Positions 19,641 through 27,901 of a DNA stretch of 64,000 nucleotides are shown piece after piece. The DNA comes from Alcaligenes faecalis (GTDB lineage: Bacteria; Pseudomonadota; Gammaproteobacteria; Burkholderiales; Burkholderiaceae_B), in assembly GCF_005311025.1 (NCBI RefSeq), contig NZ_CP031747.1, positions 434,001-498,000 of the forward strand, read 5' to 3'. The translations under genes and the position numbers were made by a program. Position 1 is the stretch's first letter; every line of letters starts with the position of its first letter. The notes below the pieces were generated by a model. That model was given only the letters and a program-made list of their open reading frames with translations, ran no database searches and was not told the DNA's origin.

Positions 19641-19888
19641 TTTCTTGGGGGCTTTGTCAGCTCGTTCGCCCAAGGTGCTGTTGCCTTCAATCCCGACCAG
19701 TTGGGTGGTATCGCGTTTTGAAGGCTGGCGGAAAGATCAGTCGCGTTCAGGTGCTTTTCTCGAGATGTGGGCATGAGCCAGCCCGTGTCCTTGCCAAGGT
19801 GGCCGGCAGCTATATGCTTTTTATCACCACGTTTGAAGGCTAGGCTGGCTGATCGGTTTTGTGTGTTTGATTCGGTCCGTTGCTGGTT
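19641..19888. other. Gap between rlmD terminator and tetR, no gene seen
   Basis: A 61-codon minus-strand frame covers part of this stretch (19589-19774), but its end lies inside the rlmD terminator hairpin and it matches no family I know. No other structure was recognised. Confidence 0.5.
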
Positions 19889-20557
19889 TTACTGCTTGGT
19901 GGCAGGTGTCGCCGCTTTACCAGCATGGGCAATCAAGCCATCGTGTATCAGCTCCATCATCATCTTGAATACCTGCTCGGATTGCAGATGCACAAAGCGC
20001 GGCAGAATCTGGCGCAGCATAGGCACATCCTCGGCGGGCCATTGTTCCAGTTCGTTTAGCTCTTCCTCAGTCACCGGGCGGATAAGTCCACCTAACTCGC
20101 CCTGAATCAATCCATATAAAGCGGCATACCAGCCCACACAGGCGGCGGGGATTTCGGCATCGCTCAAACCGCCATCGCGCAAGGCCCTGTATACCTGCTC
20201 AAGAACCAGATAGTCGGCTTTGCCGGTATTCAGAAAACGCTGCATTTGCTGAAAAGTCTGTGGGTGGCCCAAGGCCAGCTCACGGTACTGTCGGGCCAAT
20301 TCATACAAACGCTCTGTCCACGACAGACCTGTATCCACGGCCTGAATGCGGCCTGTCAAATAATCTGCCATCGCACGCAGCAAGCCGTCCTTGGACTTGA
20401 AGTGATAGAGCACGGCCATTGGATCGCAACCGACTCGCTCTCCCAGCTTGCGTAAAGAAAAGCCGCTGTCTCCGGCTTCCTCCATTAAGGTGACGGCGGC
20501 GATGACCAGCTCGTCCTTATTCAGTTTGCGTGTGCGCGAGGCGGGTGCTTGGGCCAA
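19889..20557 (-). CDS. TetR-family transcriptional regulator
   Basis: A 222-residue TetR-family repressor. The N-terminal helix-turn-helix is at about residues 15-60 (ALTLMEEAG-like AAVTLMEEAGDSGFSLRKLG, then MAVLYHFKSKDGLLRAM). The C-terminal ligand domain resembles the TetR_C type by its YELARQYRELALGHP segment. It is divergent from a FAD-dependent oxidoreductase gene. Two near-identical palindromes lie 44 bases upstream of its start, so it probably represses itself and the oxidoreductase. The inducing ligand is unknown. Confidence 0.92.
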   Translation of the reverse strand: MAQAPASRTRKLNKDELVIAAVTLMEEAGDSGFSLRKLGERVGCDPMAVLYHFKSKDGLLRAMADYLTGRIQAVDTGLSWTERLYELARQYRELALGHPQTFQQMQRFLNTGKADYLVLEQVYRALRDGGLSDAEIPAACVGWYAALYGLIQGELGGLIRPVTEEELNELEQWPAEDVPMLRQILPRFVHLQSEQVFKMMMELIHDGLIAHAGKAATPATKQ

Positions 20558-20600
20558 TAGAGTTCCTTTGATAGGGAAAGGGCAGATTTGCCAAGTTTAA

Positions 20601-20638
20601 CTCTACAGAGTAGAATAAATTAATTCTACAGCGTAGAA
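20601..20638. promoter_or_regulatory. Tandem TetR-type operators
   Basis: Two palindromes of the same form lie side by side between the divergent tetR and oxidoreductase genes. The first is TCTAC-AGA-GTAGA (20602-20614) and the second TTCTAC-AGC-GTAGAA (20624-20638). Their centres are 23 bases apart, about two helix turns, so two dimers could bind on the same face of the DNA. The position upstream of the regulator's own start supports autoregulation by TetR. Binding itself is inferred. Confidence 0.8.
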
Positions 20639-20649
20639 GAAGATCGTTC

Positions 20650-20756
20650 CACCCCGTTTTTATAACGGGGTGTTGATAACGAGACAGAACGGAACGCCGC
20701 GTTGACGGGGCGTCACCGGAGCATTCCGCTCTGTGATCCAGGCGGCCAAAAGGCCG
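20650..20756 (+). promoter_or_regulatory. Structured leader upstream of the FAD oxidoreductase
   Basis: Three hairpins follow one another in the 5' leader. The first is CACCCCGTT/AACGGGGTG at 20650-20672. The second is a long stem in which 20684-20694 pairs with 20724-20734 with one mismatch, enclosing an inner TGACG/CGTCA hairpin. The third is CGGCC/GGCCG around 20743-20756. The first hairpin has no T run, so it is not a simple terminator. The leader may be a regulatory RNA element, but I do not recognise a known riboswitch consensus. Confidence 0.45.
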
Positions 20757-20775
20757 TAACAGACACAGGACATTT

Positions 20776-22188
20776 ATGCTTATTTCTAAACCGACTCTTT
20801 TAAACGATGTTTCCAGCGCAGAGAGCTTGCTGGTCAGTAATCCCCGATTGTGGAACTGGCGACAAGGCCATCTGAACGAAGCCGTCGCGCCCGCGACGTA
20901 TTACGAAGCATCGCTAGCCCCCTGGACCCGCTTTGATCCTCTGCAAGCCGACACGCAATGTGATGTGCTGGTAGTGGGTGGTGGCTTGCTGGGGGCCTCT
21001 ACCGCCTTGCACCTGGCCCGCTCCGGCCTGGACGTGGTGCTGGTAGAAAAAGACAGTATTGGCTCTGCCGCTTCAGGTCGAAACGGTGGTCAGCTGACTC
21101 CCGGTCTGGCCCGTTGGGAAGCCGCAGACATGATTGCGCATCTGCCTTTGGATGAGGCCCGTCGTTTATGGCGCTTCGCGTCGCATGAAGCCATGGATCT
21201 GCTCGATCAGATTGCTCAGGATTACGAGCTGGATTTTGATCGTCGTCGTGGCCATTTAACGGCTGCCATTCACGCAGGCCATATGGGCGCATTGGTAGAG
21301 GGGGCGGATGCCCGACGCTATCTAGGCGATACCAGCGTGGAAGTTGTGGGTAGCTACGAGCTGGAGCAGGAAATCCGCTCGCCCTTGTATCACGGTGCTG
21401 TGGTGGATACTCTGGGCGGTCAGTTGCATCCCTTGGCACTACTGCGTGGTCTGGTGTATGGCTTGGTTCAGCATTGCGGTCGAGTTTATGAAGGCAGCCC
21501 GGTCGAAGAAATCGAGCAGACGGAAAAGGGCGCTTTGGCTATCACCCCCGGTGGCACGATTCTGGCCCGTCAGGCCTTGGTGCTGGCCGTGCATGACACG
21601 ACTTCGCAGTTTTTGCCGACGCAATCCAATACCACTGTTCCGTTCTATACCTACGTAGGTGTGACTGAACCTTTGGAGTGTCCAGTCAGCGAGTTGCTGC
21701 CTACAGACCGTGCGGTGTATGACACGCAATTCCAGATCGACTATTACCGCGCCGTGCGTCAAAACCGCCTGTTGTTTGGCGGGCAGGGCACCGGCACCAG
21801 TTGGTCCCCCGAACGTATCAATGACTACCTGCTGGATCGTATTCAGACCGTTTTCCCGCAGCTGGAACAGGTACAGCTGGACTTTTCCTGGAGCGGGATC
21901 AGTGACTTTACTCTGAACGGGGCAACTGACTCGCGCAAGACCGAGGATGCGGTACCTGTGTACATGGTGCATGGCTGGAGTGGTCACGGCGTGGCGCAAA
22001 CCGTGCGTATTGGTAAAGCCATTAGTGACGACGTCATGGGTCGCAACGAGGACTTTGCCATGCTGACGGATATCACCCATCGCAGCATTCCTCTGGGCCA
22101 TCAGTTGTCCGGCCTGGCGATCCCAGTGGTCAAGGCCGCCATTGGCATGATGAGTGCGGTGAATCCCGGTCGTCTGGTGTCTTTCTAA
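20776..22188 (+). CDS. FAD-dependent oxidoreductase, DAO family (PuuB/glycine oxidase-like)
   Basis: A 470-residue flavoprotein of the D-amino-acid-oxidase family. The dinucleotide-binding motif VLVVGGGLLGASTALHLARSG is near residues 64-84, followed by the glutamate of VLVEKDSIGSAASGRNGGQL, which is characteristic of gamma-glutamylputrescine oxidase-type enzymes. The C-terminal FAD contact YMVHGWSGHGVAQT is present. It should oxidise an amine or amino acid, with oxygen as the likely acceptor. Substrate is not readable. It is divergent from tetR, with palindromic operators and a structured leader between them, so it is likely the main target of that repressor. Confidence 0.88.
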   Translation: MLISKPTLLNDVSSAESLLVSNPRLWNWRQGHLNEAVAPATYYEASLAPWTRFDPLQADTQCDVLVVGGGLLGASTALHLARSGLDVVLVEKDSIGSAASGRNGGQLTPGLARWEAADMIAHLPLDEARRLWRFASHEAMDLLDQIAQDYELDFDRRRGHLTAAIHAGHMGALVEGADARRYLGDTSVEVVGSYELEQEIRSPLYHGAVVDTLGGQLHPLALLRGLVYGLVQHCGRVYEGSPVEEIEQTEKGALAITPGGTILARQALVLAVHDTTSQFLPTQSNTTVPFYTYVGVTEPLECPVSELLPTDRAVYDTQFQIDYYRAVRQNRLLFGGQGTGTSWSPERINDYLLDRIQTVFPQLEQVQLDFSWSGISDFTLNGATDSRKTEDAVPVYMVHGWSGHGVAQTVRIGKAISDDVMGRNEDFAMLTDITHRSIPLGHQLSGLAIPVVKAAIGMMSAVNPGRLVSF

Positions 22189-22342
22189 ATACGTTTTCAA
22201 GCCCCTGCTTAGCAGCGCTGACTAGGGCAAGCCCTTACTTGTTTTCGATCCTGATTGTTTTACATTGTGATTTCCTATTTGTATTGGCTTCAATATTTTA
22301 GGTTCATAAGAATTTTCAGTATCATAAAAACAAGGGACAGAT

Positions 22343-24793
22343 ATGCAGAAAGGGCTTGTTCGTACAGGGGTTGCGGCCACTGGTTTGATTTTGGGTTTGG
22401 CGGGGGCACCGGCCCATGCGCAGGTGCAGTCGGTAGAGGTGATGCGTGACAGCTATGGTGTGCCGCACGTCTTTGCCGACAGCCACTATGGCTTGTATTA
22501 CGGCTATGGTTATGCGGTCGCCCAAGACCGTCTGTTCCAGATGGATATGGCGCGCCGCTCCTTTGTAGGCACAACAGCCGCCGTTCTGGGTCCTGGCGAG
22601 CAGGATGTCTACGTCAAGTACGACATGCAGGTGCGACAGAACTTCACCCCTGCCTCTATTCAGCGGCAGATTGCAGCCTTGTCCAAAGATGAGCGCGATA
22701 TTTTCCGTGGCTACGCCGATGGCTATAACGCTTATCTGGAGCAGGTGCGCCGTCGTCCTGAACTGCTGCCTAAAGAATACATAGACTTTGATTTCCAGCC
22801 CGAGCCGCTGACCGACTTTGATGTGGTCATGATCTGGGTGGGCTCCATGGCCAATCGCTTCTCCGACACGAATCTGGAAGTCACCGCGCTGGCCATGCGC
22901 CAGTCTCTGGAAAAACAGCACGGCCCGGAACGTGGCCGTGCCTTGTTTGATGAACTGCTGTGGATCAATGACACAACAGCCCCCACCACCGTTCCGGCAC
23001 CCGCTGCCGAGCGCAAGCCACAGGCGCAAGCAGGGACGCAGAATCTGGCTCATGTTTCTTCACAAGTGCTGGCTGCCGAGCTGGAGCGTCAGGACCAGCG
23101 CTGGGGTGGCCGTGGTCCCGACTTCGCGCCCAAGGCCAGCAATCTGTGGAGCACTCGTCCCGAGCGCGTTCAGGATGGGTCTACGGTCTTGATCAATGGC
23201 CCGCAGTTTGGCTGGTACAACCCGGCCTACACCTACGGTATCGGCCTACATGGTGCAGGTTTTGATGTGGTGGGCAATACTCCCTTTGCGTATCCCATTG
23301 TGCTGTTCGGCACCAATAGCGAGATTGCCTGGGGGGCGACTGCTGGTCCCCAGGACGTGGTGGATATGTATCAGGAGAAACTCAACCCGGCGCGTGCCGA
23401 TCAGTACTGGTTCAACAATGCCTGGCGCACGATGGAGCAGCGCAAGGAGCGTATCCAGGTACGCGGTCAGGCTGATCGTGAAATGACGATATGGCGCACC
23501 GTACACGGCCCCGTGATGCAGTTTGATTACGAACAGGGCACGGCTTACAGCAAGAAGCGCAGCTGGGATGGTTATGAGGTGCAGTCCTTGCTGGCTTGGC
23601 TAAATGTAGCCAAGGCGCGCAACTGGACGGAGTTTCTGGATCAGGCCAGCAAGATGGCGATTTCGATCAACTGGTACTACGCCGACAAGCACGGCAATAT
23701 CGGCTATGTCTCTCCTGCTTTCTTGCCCCACCGTCCTGTCGATCAGGATATCCGCGTGCCAGCCAAAGGGGATGGCAGCATGGAGTGGCAGGGCATCAAG
23801 AGTTTCGACGCGATTCCCAAAGCCTACAATCCGCCCCAGGGCTATCTGGTCAATTGGAACAACAAGCCTGCGCCGAATAAGACCAATACGGATACTTACT
23901 ACTGGACCTATGGCGACCGAATGAACGAGTTGACCAGCCAGTATCAGCAGAAAGATGTGTTCAGCGTGCAGGAGATCTGGGCGTTCAACAAGAAGGCGTC
24001 CTACAGCGATGTGAACTGGCGCTACTTCCGTCCGCATCTGGAAAAGCTGGCGCAAAGTCTACCTGCCAATGACGCTGGTCAGGCGGCGTTGACGGCCTTG
24101 CTGGCCTGGGATGGTATGGAACGCGATAAAGCTGGAGAAAATGCCGGACCGGCTCGGGTGCTATTCAAAACCTGGCTGGAAGAAATGTACAAGCAAGTCC
24201 TGATGCCGGTGGTGCCTGAATCGCATCGCGCCATGTATAGCCAGACGGGTTTTGCCACGCAGCAAGGTCCCAACCCTGGTTCGATCAACTTGAGCATGGG
24301 CACCAAGGTACTGTTGCGTGCCTTGGCCCTGGAAGCCCATCCTGATCCCAAGCGTGTGAATGTCTTTGGTGAGCGTTCGTCTCAGGAAATCATGTACACA
24401 GCTTTGCAAAATGCGCAGGCCCGCTTGAGCCAAGAGCAGGGTGCCCAGATGGAGCGCTGGACCATGCCGACCTCGGTGCACCGCTTCAGTGACAAGAACT
24501 TCACGGGAACGCCGCAAACGACGTCGGGCAATACCTTTGCTTTTACCGGCTATCAAAACCGAGGCACGGAAAACAACCGTGTGGTGTTTGATGCCAAGGG
24601 CGTGGAGTTCTGCGATGCCATGCCGCCCGGCCAAAGCGGTTTCACCGACCGTAATGGTGTCCGCAGCCCGCATTATGAGGATCAGCTGAAGTTGTACGAG
24701 AACTTCGAGTGCAAGACGATGGATGTGACGCATACGGACATTCGTCGTAATGCGCAAAGCAGCACGATGCTTTTGATTCAGCCGCAGCCTTAA
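22343..24793 (+). CDS. pac: Penicillin G acylase precursor
   Basis: An 816-residue N-terminal nucleophile hydrolase precursor that cleaves the phenylacetyl side chain of penicillin G in the periplasm. A signal peptide of 26 residues ends APAHA, followed by QVQSVEVMRDSYGVPH, the start of the alpha chain. The spacer is removed autocatalytically to expose Ser266 (SNLWSTRPERV), the first residue of a 551-residue beta chain with conserved NGPQFGW and GATAGPQDVVDMY. The length and sequence match the Alcaligenes faecalis enzyme as I remember it. Two beta-chain cysteines (EFCDAMPP and FECKTMD) correspond to its known disulfide. The natural role may be growth on phenylacetylated compounds. It has its own AT-rich upstream region and terminator. 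Confidence 0.97.
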   Translation: MQKGLVRTGVAATGLILGLAGAPAHAQVQSVEVMRDSYGVPHVFADSHYGLYYGYGYAVAQDRLFQMDMARRSFVGTTAAVLGPGEQDVYVKYDMQVRQNFTPASIQRQIAALSKDERDIFRGYADGYNAYLEQVRRRPELLPKEYIDFDFQPEPLTDFDVVMIWVGSMANRFSDTNLEVTALAMRQSLEKQHGPERGRALFDELLWINDTTAPTTVPAPAAERKPQAQAGTQNLAHVSSQVLAAELERQDQRWGGRGPDFAPKASNLWSTRPERVQDGSTVLINGPQFGWYNPAYTYGIGLHGAGFDVVGNTPFAYPIVLFGTNSEIAWGATAGPQDVVDMYQEKLNPARADQYWFNNAWRTMEQRKERIQVRGQADREMTIWRTVHGPVMQFDYEQGTAYSKKRSWDGYEVQSLLAWLNVAKARNWTEFLDQASKMAISINWYYADKHGNIGYVSPAFLPHRPVDQDIRVPAKGDGSMEWQGIKSFDAIPKAYNPPQGYLVNWNNKPAPNKTNTDTYYWTYGDRMNELTSQYQQKDVFSVQEIWAFNKKASYSDVNWRYFRPHLEKLAQSLPANDAGQAALTALLAWDGMERDKAGENAGPARVLFKTWLEEMYKQVLMPVVPESHRAMYSQTGFATQQGPNPGSINLSMGTKVLLRALALEAHPDPKRVNVFGERSSQEIMYTALQNAQARLSQEQGAQMERWTMPTSVHRFSDKNFTGTPQTTSGNTFAFTGYQNRGTENNRVVFDAKGVEFCDAMPPGQSGFTDRNGVRSPHYEDQLKLYENFECKTMDVTHTDIRRNAQSSTMLLIQPQP

Positions 24794-24802
24794 CGTTGAG
24801 TG

Positions 24803-24836
24803 CGGCACCTGCACTTTTTGGGGCGGTGCCGTTTCT
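24803..24836 (+). terminator. Rho-independent terminator after penicillin acylase gene
   Basis: A 7-bp stem (CGGCACC / GGTGCCG, 24803-24831) is followed by a short T-rich tract (TTTCTT). It lies ten bases after the pac stop. Confidence 0.75.
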
Positions 24837-25105
24837 TCGATCGCTGCTGGGGGGGGTTAGCAGGCCTGGAGATGCACCCCTCAGAGGGAATTCGCAAAGG
24901 TAGCTTGCCAGTATCAGCAGCGAAGCTGAGTACGAAGTCTAAGTTGCCAGTCCGGGCAGGCAGGATTGGAAGTAGGTCGAAGCGGTATAAATCTATTGAC
25001 TCTGGTTGATCTAACAGAAGCTGGCAGATCTATCGGGCAGAAAACGACCCAAACCGGAAGTTCGTCTTGCACCAAAGCGGTCATTCAGCCCGTACCCGGC
25101 GCCCA
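24837..25105. other. Gene-free stretch at the left edge of the accessory block
   Basis: About 270 bases with no credible gene or named element on either strand. The short open frames end quickly and resemble no family I can name. It probably holds scrambled remnants of earlier insertions. Confidence 0.4.
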
Positions 25106-25139
25106 CAAAAAAGCACCAAGGACATGACTCCCTAGTGCT
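25106..25139 (-). terminator. Rho-independent terminator (minus strand)
   Basis: On the minus strand a roughly 10-bp stem (AGCACTAGGG with its partner CCTTGGTGCT, two G-U pairs) is followed by six T residues. It closes the minus-strand unit that includes the IPTL remnant and the GNAT gene. Confidence 0.7.
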
Positions 25140-25214
25140 CTAAAAAGCCAGCGGCCATCAATTACCGCCAGCTATAGGCGCAGCTTTCGCTGCATTGCAA
25201 TCGTCACGCCATCA

Positions 25215-25343
25215 CTAGCGGCGCATGTACAGGCCGAGCGCTGCAAAGCCCAGCACCATCACCGACAACAGCAGCCGCTCCCCCAGTTCGCCAAACAGCG
25301 GCACCGGTGTGGGAGTTGCAGGAACCTCCACAGCCGCTGTCAC
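25215..25343 (-). pseudogene. C-terminal remnant of an IPTL-CTERM-type sorted surface protein
   Basis: Reading the minus strand from 25343 gives a 42-codon open stretch ending at a TAG (25215-25217). It has the layout of an IPTL-CTERM/PEP-CTERM sorting tail: a Pro/Thr-rich linker PATPTPVPLFGELGE, a hydrophobic helix RLLLSVMVLGFAALGLY and a final basic MRR. Complete proteins of this kind are exported and carry hundreds of residues before the tail. Here the frame meets a stop nine bases upstream and overlaps the end of the GNAT gene, so only the tail survives. The breakpoint is near 25343. No start codon or ribosome site is present. Confidence 0.6.
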
Positions 25344-25846
25344 GTTAATGCTTTAAGTCTGTACCACTGTGGGCACTCATGGTGAACTAAGCCGCCTCCG
25401 GCATTCAGCGCATCTCGAAGATGCAGGACGGGGTTCATCACGGGTTTGAACCCGAATTTTGCATACGCCGGCGCACACCACGGAACATCTTTAAAAGTCG
25501 TCAGCGTCAGCGCAGCCAAGCCGGTCTCCACCGCATATTGGTAAGCGCTGCGAAGCAGTCCCGTGCCAACACCTTGTCGTTGCCAATCGCCATGAACAGA
25601 AAGCTCCCAAATGTGAAGCTCATGATTCAAAACTTCGGCATTCAAAAATCCGACCAGGTTGTCCTGCGATGTCTCAGCGACCCAAACGCTTCTCTTGAGA
25701 ATGAGCCGCTCATGTTCAGCCCGCGCGATGACCTGGCCAGCTGCCAGCCAATCCAAATGGGGGATAGCTCGATAGAGCTCGCTGGCGGACTTTTCGATTC
25801 GCGGCAAATATGCCGCGTCCTCAAGGGTGGCAACACGAATGAACAT
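25340..25846 (-). CDS. GNAT-family N-acetyltransferase
   Basis: A 168-residue acetyltransferase. The acetyl-CoA motif is visible as VHGDWQRQGVGTGLLRSAYQYA (split across residues about 84-105), followed by LTLTTFKDVPWCAPAYAKFGFKP, typical of GNATs acting on small molecules or peptides. Substrate unknown. It lies downstream of the methyltransferase on the same strand, after 133 bases that contain two small inverted repeats (CCACAA/TTGTGG at 25923-25937 and GCATCTG/CAGATGC at 25942-25968). No clear ribosome site precedes the ATG at 25846. Its last bases overlap the IPTL-tail remnant. Confidence 0.85.
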   Translation of the reverse strand: MFIRVATLEDAAYLPRIEKSASELYRAIPHLDWLAAGQVIARAEHERLILKRSVWVAETSQDNLVGFLNAEVLNHELHIWELSVHGDWQRQGVGTGLLRSAYQYAVETGLAALTLTTFKDVPWCAPAYAKFGFKPVMNPVLHLRDALNAGGGLVHHECPQWYRLKALT

Positions 25847-25979
25847 GTGGGCGGAAATGACCGGTCAATTGGAAGGCTGCACCCGCGCCAGTGAACCAGG
25901 CACTTTAGTGAGGTGCAGTCCTCCACAACGATTGTGGGGTAGCATCTGCACGCAAACTGTACAGATGCTCTTGGTCAGT

Positions 25980-26840
25980 CTATCGCTTGACCGCACTCAG
26001 ATAACGGAAGCCGCCGCCTGCAATCTGCAAGCCATCTCTGCGGCCCGCGAAATAGCGGGCGTTGAGTTCTGCCGGCCCCAAGTCTTCATCGACTTCAAAG
26101 CCCGCAAATGACAGCAGTTCACGCATGCGCTCCGGCGTGCAAGATGATTGCCACGGCTCGCCTCCCGCAGCCATCATGCTGGCCGTGAACTGCATCATGA
26201 CTCGCTCCACAGGATGCAGTTGGGCCTCATCCAGGCGGTAGTCCAGCGTAACGGTGGAGCCTGGAGCAAGTTGCTGTAACGCAGCAATCTCGCGCTCAAC
26301 CACATCGTTGCAAAGGTAGACGAGCACCCCCAGCACAGACAGGCTGACAGGCTTGGCAAGGTCTGCTCCACCTGCGAGAAGACCATCAACACTGGTCATC
26401 TCCCGCAAATCGGTGGCTACATAGCGCAGGCTTGCGGGCTGAGCCCATCCGTTGTCTGTATAAAGGTCTGTCTTCCATTTCTGCATTGAAGGCTGGTCCA
26501 GTTCAAACGTGGTGACGGCAGGAAGCGTGGACGCACTGCGCAGTGCCCATGTATCCAGACCTGCCCCGACTACGCCGTATTGCACAGTCCCGTTGGCAAT
26601 GGCTTTCAGTAAATGGTCTTCCGCGAATCGTGAGCGGGCTACGATGCCCGCCCGCATGGAGCGTGACGGGACATCGTTTTGCACCATTGGTTCGCGCATC
26701 AGTGATGCAGCATTGGCGCTTCCCAAAGACGCTATGGCGAAGGGGTCCTTGAATACCAGGTCGCCTTCGAGAATCTGGTGCGCTGCTCGTGAAGTGGCGA
26801 CACGCATGGCCGAGGGGCTTGGACAGCCAGTGAATTTCAT
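25980..26840 (-). CDS. Class I SAM-dependent methyltransferase (TIGR00027/LCMT-like)
   Basis: A 286-residue methyltransferase of the leucine carboxyl methyltransferase-like group (TIGR00027 type). It has the N-terminal segment ARSRFAEDHL, the SAM loop QYGVVGAGLDTWALR and the acidic ELDQPSMQKWK that follows. YVATDLREM gives the second SAM contact, and VYLCNDVVEREIAALQQLAPGS the third region. Members methylate small metabolites or natural products, and the substrate here is unknown. A good AGGAG sits seven bases before the ATG. The promoter upstream has a MerR-type operator overlapping the end of the merR gene, so this gene is the likely regulated output of that regulator. Confidence 0.87.
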   Translation of the reverse strand: MKFTGCPSPSAMRVATSRAAHQILEGDLVFKDPFAIASLGSANAASLMREPMVQNDVPSRSMRAGIVARSRFAEDHLLKAIANGTVQYGVVGAGLDTWALRSASTLPAVTTFELDQPSMQKWKTDLYTDNGWAQPASLRYVATDLREMTSVDGLLAGGADLAKPVSLSVLGVLVYLCNDVVEREIAALQQLAPGSTVTLDYRLDEAQLHPVERVMMQFTASMMAAGGEPWQSSCTPERMRELLSFAGFEVDEDLGPAELNARYFAGRRDGLQIAGGGFRYLSAVKR

Positions 26841-26884
26841 TGGAATACTCCTGTTGTTAGTTCAACGAAAGGAGCACTTTCAGG

Positions 26885-26906
26885 CCTGACGTAACGTCAG
26901 GGTCAA
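26885..26906 (-). promoter_or_regulatory. MerR-type promoter/operator driving the methyltransferase gene
   Basis: On the minus strand a perfect -35 box TTGACC (26906-26901) leads into the palindrome CCTGACG-TTA-CGTCAGG (26901-26885). A 19-base spacer to a weak -10 (GAAAGT) would place the palindrome between the two boxes, the over-long spacer arrangement that MerR-family activators need. The -35 box overlaps the stop codon of merR. The ACGTxACGT-type centre resembles operators of TipA-like regulators. Confidence 0.78.
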
Positions 26907-27901
26907 GAAGCAGCAGCTTCGAGGTATGCCCTCAGCTGTGGACCAACAAAGTGACCGAGCGCCAATATGGGCTCCGAGGTATAGGCCTGCTTCAGCTTGA
27001 CCGCAAGCGACATATCCTGCGCTACGGTTCTAAGCGAGAGTTCGCGATATCGCGCCACCAACTCGCGCGCAGCCTTTGTCTTTGGAGAGACTCTATTGGC
27101 GAGCAGCCTCTCTCCTTGAGCCGCAAATGTCTCCCACTCAGGCCCTGTAGAGCCATCCAGTCTGTTAAGTTCGTCTGGCGAGAGATGACGGCGCAATGCT
27201 TCCAGGCGCAACTCGATGGCTTGTTCAAGGTATTGCATGAGCTCTGGCTCAAGTCCAGCGTGCCGCGCCGTCTCAGGCGCTTCCCGATGCATTCGCGCCC
27301 AATCAAGGATGGCGCCCAGCCGTCCTCCGAAAACAGACATTGCGATGTTCATCCACCGTTGTGCGAGCAACTGTGTTTGCGCTGCATCGACCGGAACATC
27401 GCCGCTTCGGCATGCAAGCAATTTTCCGGCAACTGGCTGCCATCGGGCCTTGGCGCGACGCCAGCGCGCAAGCAGCCGCCGTACGTCCTCTGAGGGAAGG
27501 TACAACTGATGAGTCTCAAGGAGGCGAATGCCGTCGAGCAAATCACCGGCCGATGCGTTTTGGCGAGAGACAGCGTGCTCCAGAAACAGCAGCTTTTCTT
27601 TGAGCTCCTGGATTTCCACCAGCTTGCGCGTAGCATCTTCTACCTGGCGACGCAGTAACACTTGAGGTGTGACTTCACCTCCAGTCAATGTTGCCGCAAT
27701 CGCTTCGAGGCTGAGTCCTAGTTGTTTGAGGGACTGAACGGCATGCAATCGCTCGATGTCGTTGGCACTGTAGAGGCGATACCCCGACTCGCTTCGAGCA
27801 CTGGGGCATACCAATCCGATATGGTCGTAATGATGCAGAGTACGTACAGTGATACCCGCACGCTTGGCGACTGCTCCTATGGTGAGATGAATGGCGTCCA
27901 C
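26903..27901 (-). CDS. MerR-family regulator with doubled TipAS-like ligand domain
   Basis: A 332-residue regulator. The MerR DNA-binding domain is at residues 6-75 (LTIGAVAKRAGITVRTLHHY), followed by a coiled-coil helix (about 80-115). The C-terminal region has two similar parts, around residues 170-235 (RWMNIAMSVFGGRLGA to GLEPELMQYLEQAIE) and around 270-330 (RYRELSLRTVAQ to FVGPQLRAYLEAA). Each has the look of a TipAS antibiotic-recognition domain; single-domain TipAL is about 250 residues. Doubled TipAS folds are known from AlbA-type drug-binding regulators. The only start is a GTG at 27901 without a clear ribosome site. It lies directly upstream of the methyltransferase and its operator. 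Confidence 0.85.
   Translation of the reverse strand: MDAIHLTIGAVAKRAGITVRTLHHYDHIGLVCPSARSESGYRLYSANDIERLHAVQSLKQLGLSLEAIAATLTGGEVTPQVLLRRQVEDATRKLVEIQELKEKLLFLEHAVSRQNASAGDLLDGIRLLETHQLYLPSEDVRRLLARWRRAKARWQPVAGKLLACRSGDVPVDAAQTQLLAQRWMNIAMSVFGGRLGAILDWARMHREAPETARHAGLEPELMQYLEQAIELRLEALRRHLSPDELNRLDGSTGPEWETFAAQGERLLANRVSPKTKAARELVARYRELSLRTVAQDMSLAVKLKQAYTSEPILALGHFVGPQLRAYLEAAAS

Noticed and set aside
19589-19774. 61-codon minus-strand frame downstream of rlmD
   Set aside because: Its end lies in the rlmD terminator, and it has no ribosome site or family match.
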